A DNA stretch of 64,000 nucleotides, taken from Desulfonatronovibrio hydrogenovorans DSM 9292. GTDB lineage: Bacteria > Desulfobacterota > Desulfovibrionia > Desulfovibrionales > Desulfonatronovibrionaceae. Shown here one piece after another: positions 62,451 through 64,000 of the stretch. The position numbers were made by a program, and so were the translations under genes. Location of the stretch: NCBI RefSeq assembly GCF_000686525.1, contig NZ_JMKT01000008.1:1-64000 (forward strand). Reading direction: 5' to 3'. Under the pieces are notes generated by a model, which was not told where the DNA came from, did no database searches, and saw nothing but the letters and a program-made list of their open reading frames with translations. The first letter of the stretch is position 1. Each line of letters opens with the position of its first letter.

Positions 62451-63239
62451 ATGCTTACTTATGCCCTTCCCATTGTCATTCTAGTAGTCCTTTTTTTGAT
62501 GAACGCCATTCGTATTTTGAACGAGTACGAGCGGGCAGTTGTTTTCCGACTGGGAAGATTTTTAAGTGTCAAAGGTCCCGGACTCATCATTCTGATCCCT
62601 GTTCTTGATAAGATGGTCCGCACCCAGCTCAGAATCGTCACCCTTGATGTTCCCCACCAGGAGGTCATTACCCAGGATAACGTAAGCATTAAGGTTAGCG
62701 CTGTTGTTTATTACAGAATTGTTGAGCCCAGAAGTTCCATCCTTGAAGTGGAAGACTTTCATTATGCAACTTCTCAGCTGTCTCAGACTACGTTGAGAAG
62801 CGTTTGCGGTGCTGCTGAACTTGATGAAATTCTTTCTCAGCGTGACAAGCTGAACGCCAAAATTCAATCTATTATCGACGACCAGACTGATGCCTGGGGT
62901 GTTAAGGTAACTTCAGTGGAAATCAAGTACATCGATCTACCTCAGGAAATGCAGAGGGCCATGGCCAGACAGGCTGAGGCAGAAAGGGAAAGAAGGGCCA
63001 AGGTAATCGCTGCTGAAGGTGAATACCAGGCTGCTGCCAAGCTGGCTGATGCTGCCAAGATCATCTCAGATTATCCAGCAGCATTACAGCTCAGATATCT
63101 TCAGACCATGCTCCAAATGACTTCTCAGGCCAGCAATTCCACTGTGATTCCCATACCCATTGACATGTTTAACTCACTTAAATCAGTTATGACCGCTGCT
63201 CCTGCCTATGAAACTCAGGCTGCTGACAGGGAAAGCTGA
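62451..63239 (+). CDS. Slipin (SPFH/stomatin family)
   Basis: A 262-residue protein. One N-terminal membrane segment (about 4-22) is followed by the SPFH domain: [40 protein letters not shown], then [20 protein letters not shown] and the coiled coil [19 protein letters not shown]. It forms membrane-microdomain oligomers; with the NfeD protease upstream it is a known pair. AGGAGG lies eight bases before the ATG. Confidence 0.93.
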   Translation: MLTYALPIVILVVLFLMNAIRILNEYERAVVFRLGRFLSVKGPGLIILIPVLDKMVRTQLRIVTLDVPHQEVITQDNVSIKVSAVVYYRIVEPRSSILEVEDFHYATSQLSQTTLRSVCGAAELDEILSQRDKLNAKIQSIIDDQTDAWGVKVTSVEIKYIDLPQEMQRAMARQAEAERERRAKVIAAEGEYQAAAKLADAAKIISDYPAALQLRYLQTMLQMTSQASNSTVIPIPIDMFNSLKSVMTAAPAYETQAADRES

Positions 63240-63291
63240 ATCCGGCTAGAGGCCTGCTGATTGTGTTTTCATTTTTTCGGATGGTAATGAA

Positions 63292-63582
63292 ATGGAATTC
63301 AAACAACTCAAAGCAGAACTAGAAATCATTTTTGCCAAAATTACATCAGAACTCGACAACAACAACGTACCGGACATTGTCACACTTCAAGAATTTGTCC
63401 GCCTGGCCAGAATAATGCCCATGCTGGCGGATGATTCCTGGATTGGTGAGTCAGAGGATTTTTCCCACTTGGCCACTCAGCTGCTGCAGTCTGCCAGAAA
63501 CAAGGATTTTCGCACTGCAATTCTTCTGGCAGATGCGCTAAATGATGCTCAGCTGTTCTGCCACAAGTCCTTTCGAAATTAA
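63292..63582 (+). CDS. Small hypothetical protein ending in a Cys-His motif
   Basis: 96 residues, helical, without signal peptide: MEFKQLKAELEIIFAKITSE at the start, IVTLQEFVRLARIMPMLADD in the middle, and LADALNDAQLFCHKSF at the end. The xxxCH ending resembles the XXXCH-type domain proteins of Desulfovibrio; I am not certain of this match. It follows the slipin gene by 52 bp and precedes a perfect hairpin terminator. Confidence 0.75.
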   Translation: MEFKQLKAELEIIFAKITSELDNNNVPDIVTLQEFVRLARIMPMLADDSWIGESEDFSHLATQLLQSARNKDFRTAILLADALNDAQLFCHKSFRN

Positions 63583-63613
63583 AATATGGCGGCACTAAGG
63601 TGCCGCCATATTT
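63582..63613. terminator. Perfect hairpin terminator before parS/parA
   Basis: AAATATGGCGGCAC pairs with GTGCCGCCATATTT over 14 bases with a TAAG loop. It begins on the last base of the preceding stop codon. The T-run is short, so efficiency is uncertain. Confidence 0.7.
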
Positions 63614-63676
63614 CTCATCTCAGACTTCCTTGCTTGTCTTTTTTCCTTTTTTCCCTTAAAAACGACCAACACTTCA

Positions 63677-63692
63677 TGTTTCACGTGAAACA
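63677..63692. promoter_or_regulatory. parS centromere site (ParB binding)
   Basis: TGTTTCACGTGAAACA, a perfect 16-bp palindrome identical to the canonical bacterial chromosomal parS. It ends 25 bases before the parA start codon, so ParB bound there would also cover the parA promoter or leader. Confidence 0.93.
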
Positions 63693-63717
63693 TTTCTTGG
63701 CAGTGCAGGAGGGAAGA

Positions 63718-64000
63718 TTGGAAAACATCATAGCCATAGCTAACCAGAAGGGTGGGGTGGGCAAGACAACCACAGCTGTAAATCTGGCAGCATCTCTGGC
63801 CATCATGGAAAAAAAAGTCCTGCTTATTGATTGTGATCCTCAGGCCAATGCCACCAGCGGGCTGGGGTTTTCAAGAAATGAAGTTGTCCACGGACTCTAC
63901 GAAGGGATGTGCGGCCAGACAAAGCTGGCTGATCTGATTCACGAGACAGAGCTGAAGTACCTTAAATTAATACCTTCATCCCAGAATCTGGTTGGCGCTG
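63718..64000 (+). CDS. parA: Chromosome-partitioning ATPase ParA (Soj), N-terminal part
   Basis: The gene runs off the window; 94 residues are visible from a TTG with AGGAGGG a few bases upstream. The deviant Walker A KGGVGKTT is at about 11-18, then [20 protein letters not shown] and [10 protein letters not shown] (Walker A' region). ParA with ParB and parS segregates the chromosome origin; parB is expected beyond the window. The neighbouring parS site supports the chromosomal Soj type over a plasmid ParA or MinD. Confidence 0.93.
   Translation, partial: MENIIAIANQKGGVGKTTTAVNLAASLAIMEKKVLLIDCDPQANATSGLGFSRNEVVHGLYEGMCGQTKLADLIHETELKYLKLIPSSQNLVGA

Overview
The window looks like chromosomal DNA of a Gram-negative deltaproteobacterium, most probably a sulfate reducer of the Desulfovibrionales type. 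Evidence: the gene order lysS-lolC-lolD-bamA-skp-lpxD-fabZ-lpxA-lpxI, a Re-citrate-synthase-like DRE-TIM enzyme, a tungsten aldehyde oxidoreductase operon, several Tll0287-type heme sensor kinases and many two-component genes. A complete glycine-betaine ABC importer suggests osmotic stress, so a salt or soda-lake relative is possible. The genus is inference; no rRNA is present.

Region by region. 1-7500 is an accessory zone: an IS3-family transposase tail, a GxxExxY protein, an AAA ATPase/DUF234 protein and an ORF6N protein sit among about sixteen copies of a hairpin-forming repeat built from CGCTGAT-like words. A four-copy 22-23 bp iteron array lies beside an AT-rich stretch at 3311-3447. 5369-11214 holds polysaccharide genes (a WecA-like transferase, a Wzz-like protein, a nucleotide-sugar dehydrogenase) and an APS kinase. 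11190-22868 is a minus-strand cluster of three hybrid histidine kinases and two peptide-type solute-binding proteins without permease or ATPase genes. 23259-23900 holds tRNA-Asn followed by two tandem units of a GIY-YIG gene fused to an altered tRNA-Asn 3' half and a terminator. 24007-26914 encodes ProV-ProW-ProX.

27288-37391 is the lysS / Lol / BamA / lipid A operon. 37392-38622 holds a MerR-like regulator and an orphan flagellar-rod-like protein. 38668-45245 is a regulatory module: a heme-type sensor kinase and a sigma-54 activator are divergent from a YeiH-type putative sulfate exporter whose upstream DNA carries a GG-N10-GC sigma-54 promoter and a perfect 20-bp palindrome about 100 bp further upstream. 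45358-50102 holds a radical SAM pair and the AOR-MoaD-ThiF operon. 50192-63582 is mostly core genes (rdgB, glmS, amiC, CDF transporter, LysM lipoprotein, Re-citrate-synthase-like enzyme with a Cache domain, coaBC, NfeD and slipin). The window ends in parA, directly preceded by a perfect 16-bp parS site.

The most interesting signals are the tRNA-Asn/GIY-YIG tandem element with hairpin insertions in the tRNA copies, the sigma-54 circuit in front of the YeiH transporter, the Cache domain on a cytosolic citrate-synthase-like enzyme, the mosaic repeat family around the GxxExxY gene, and the orphan binding-protein/hybrid-kinase cluster.
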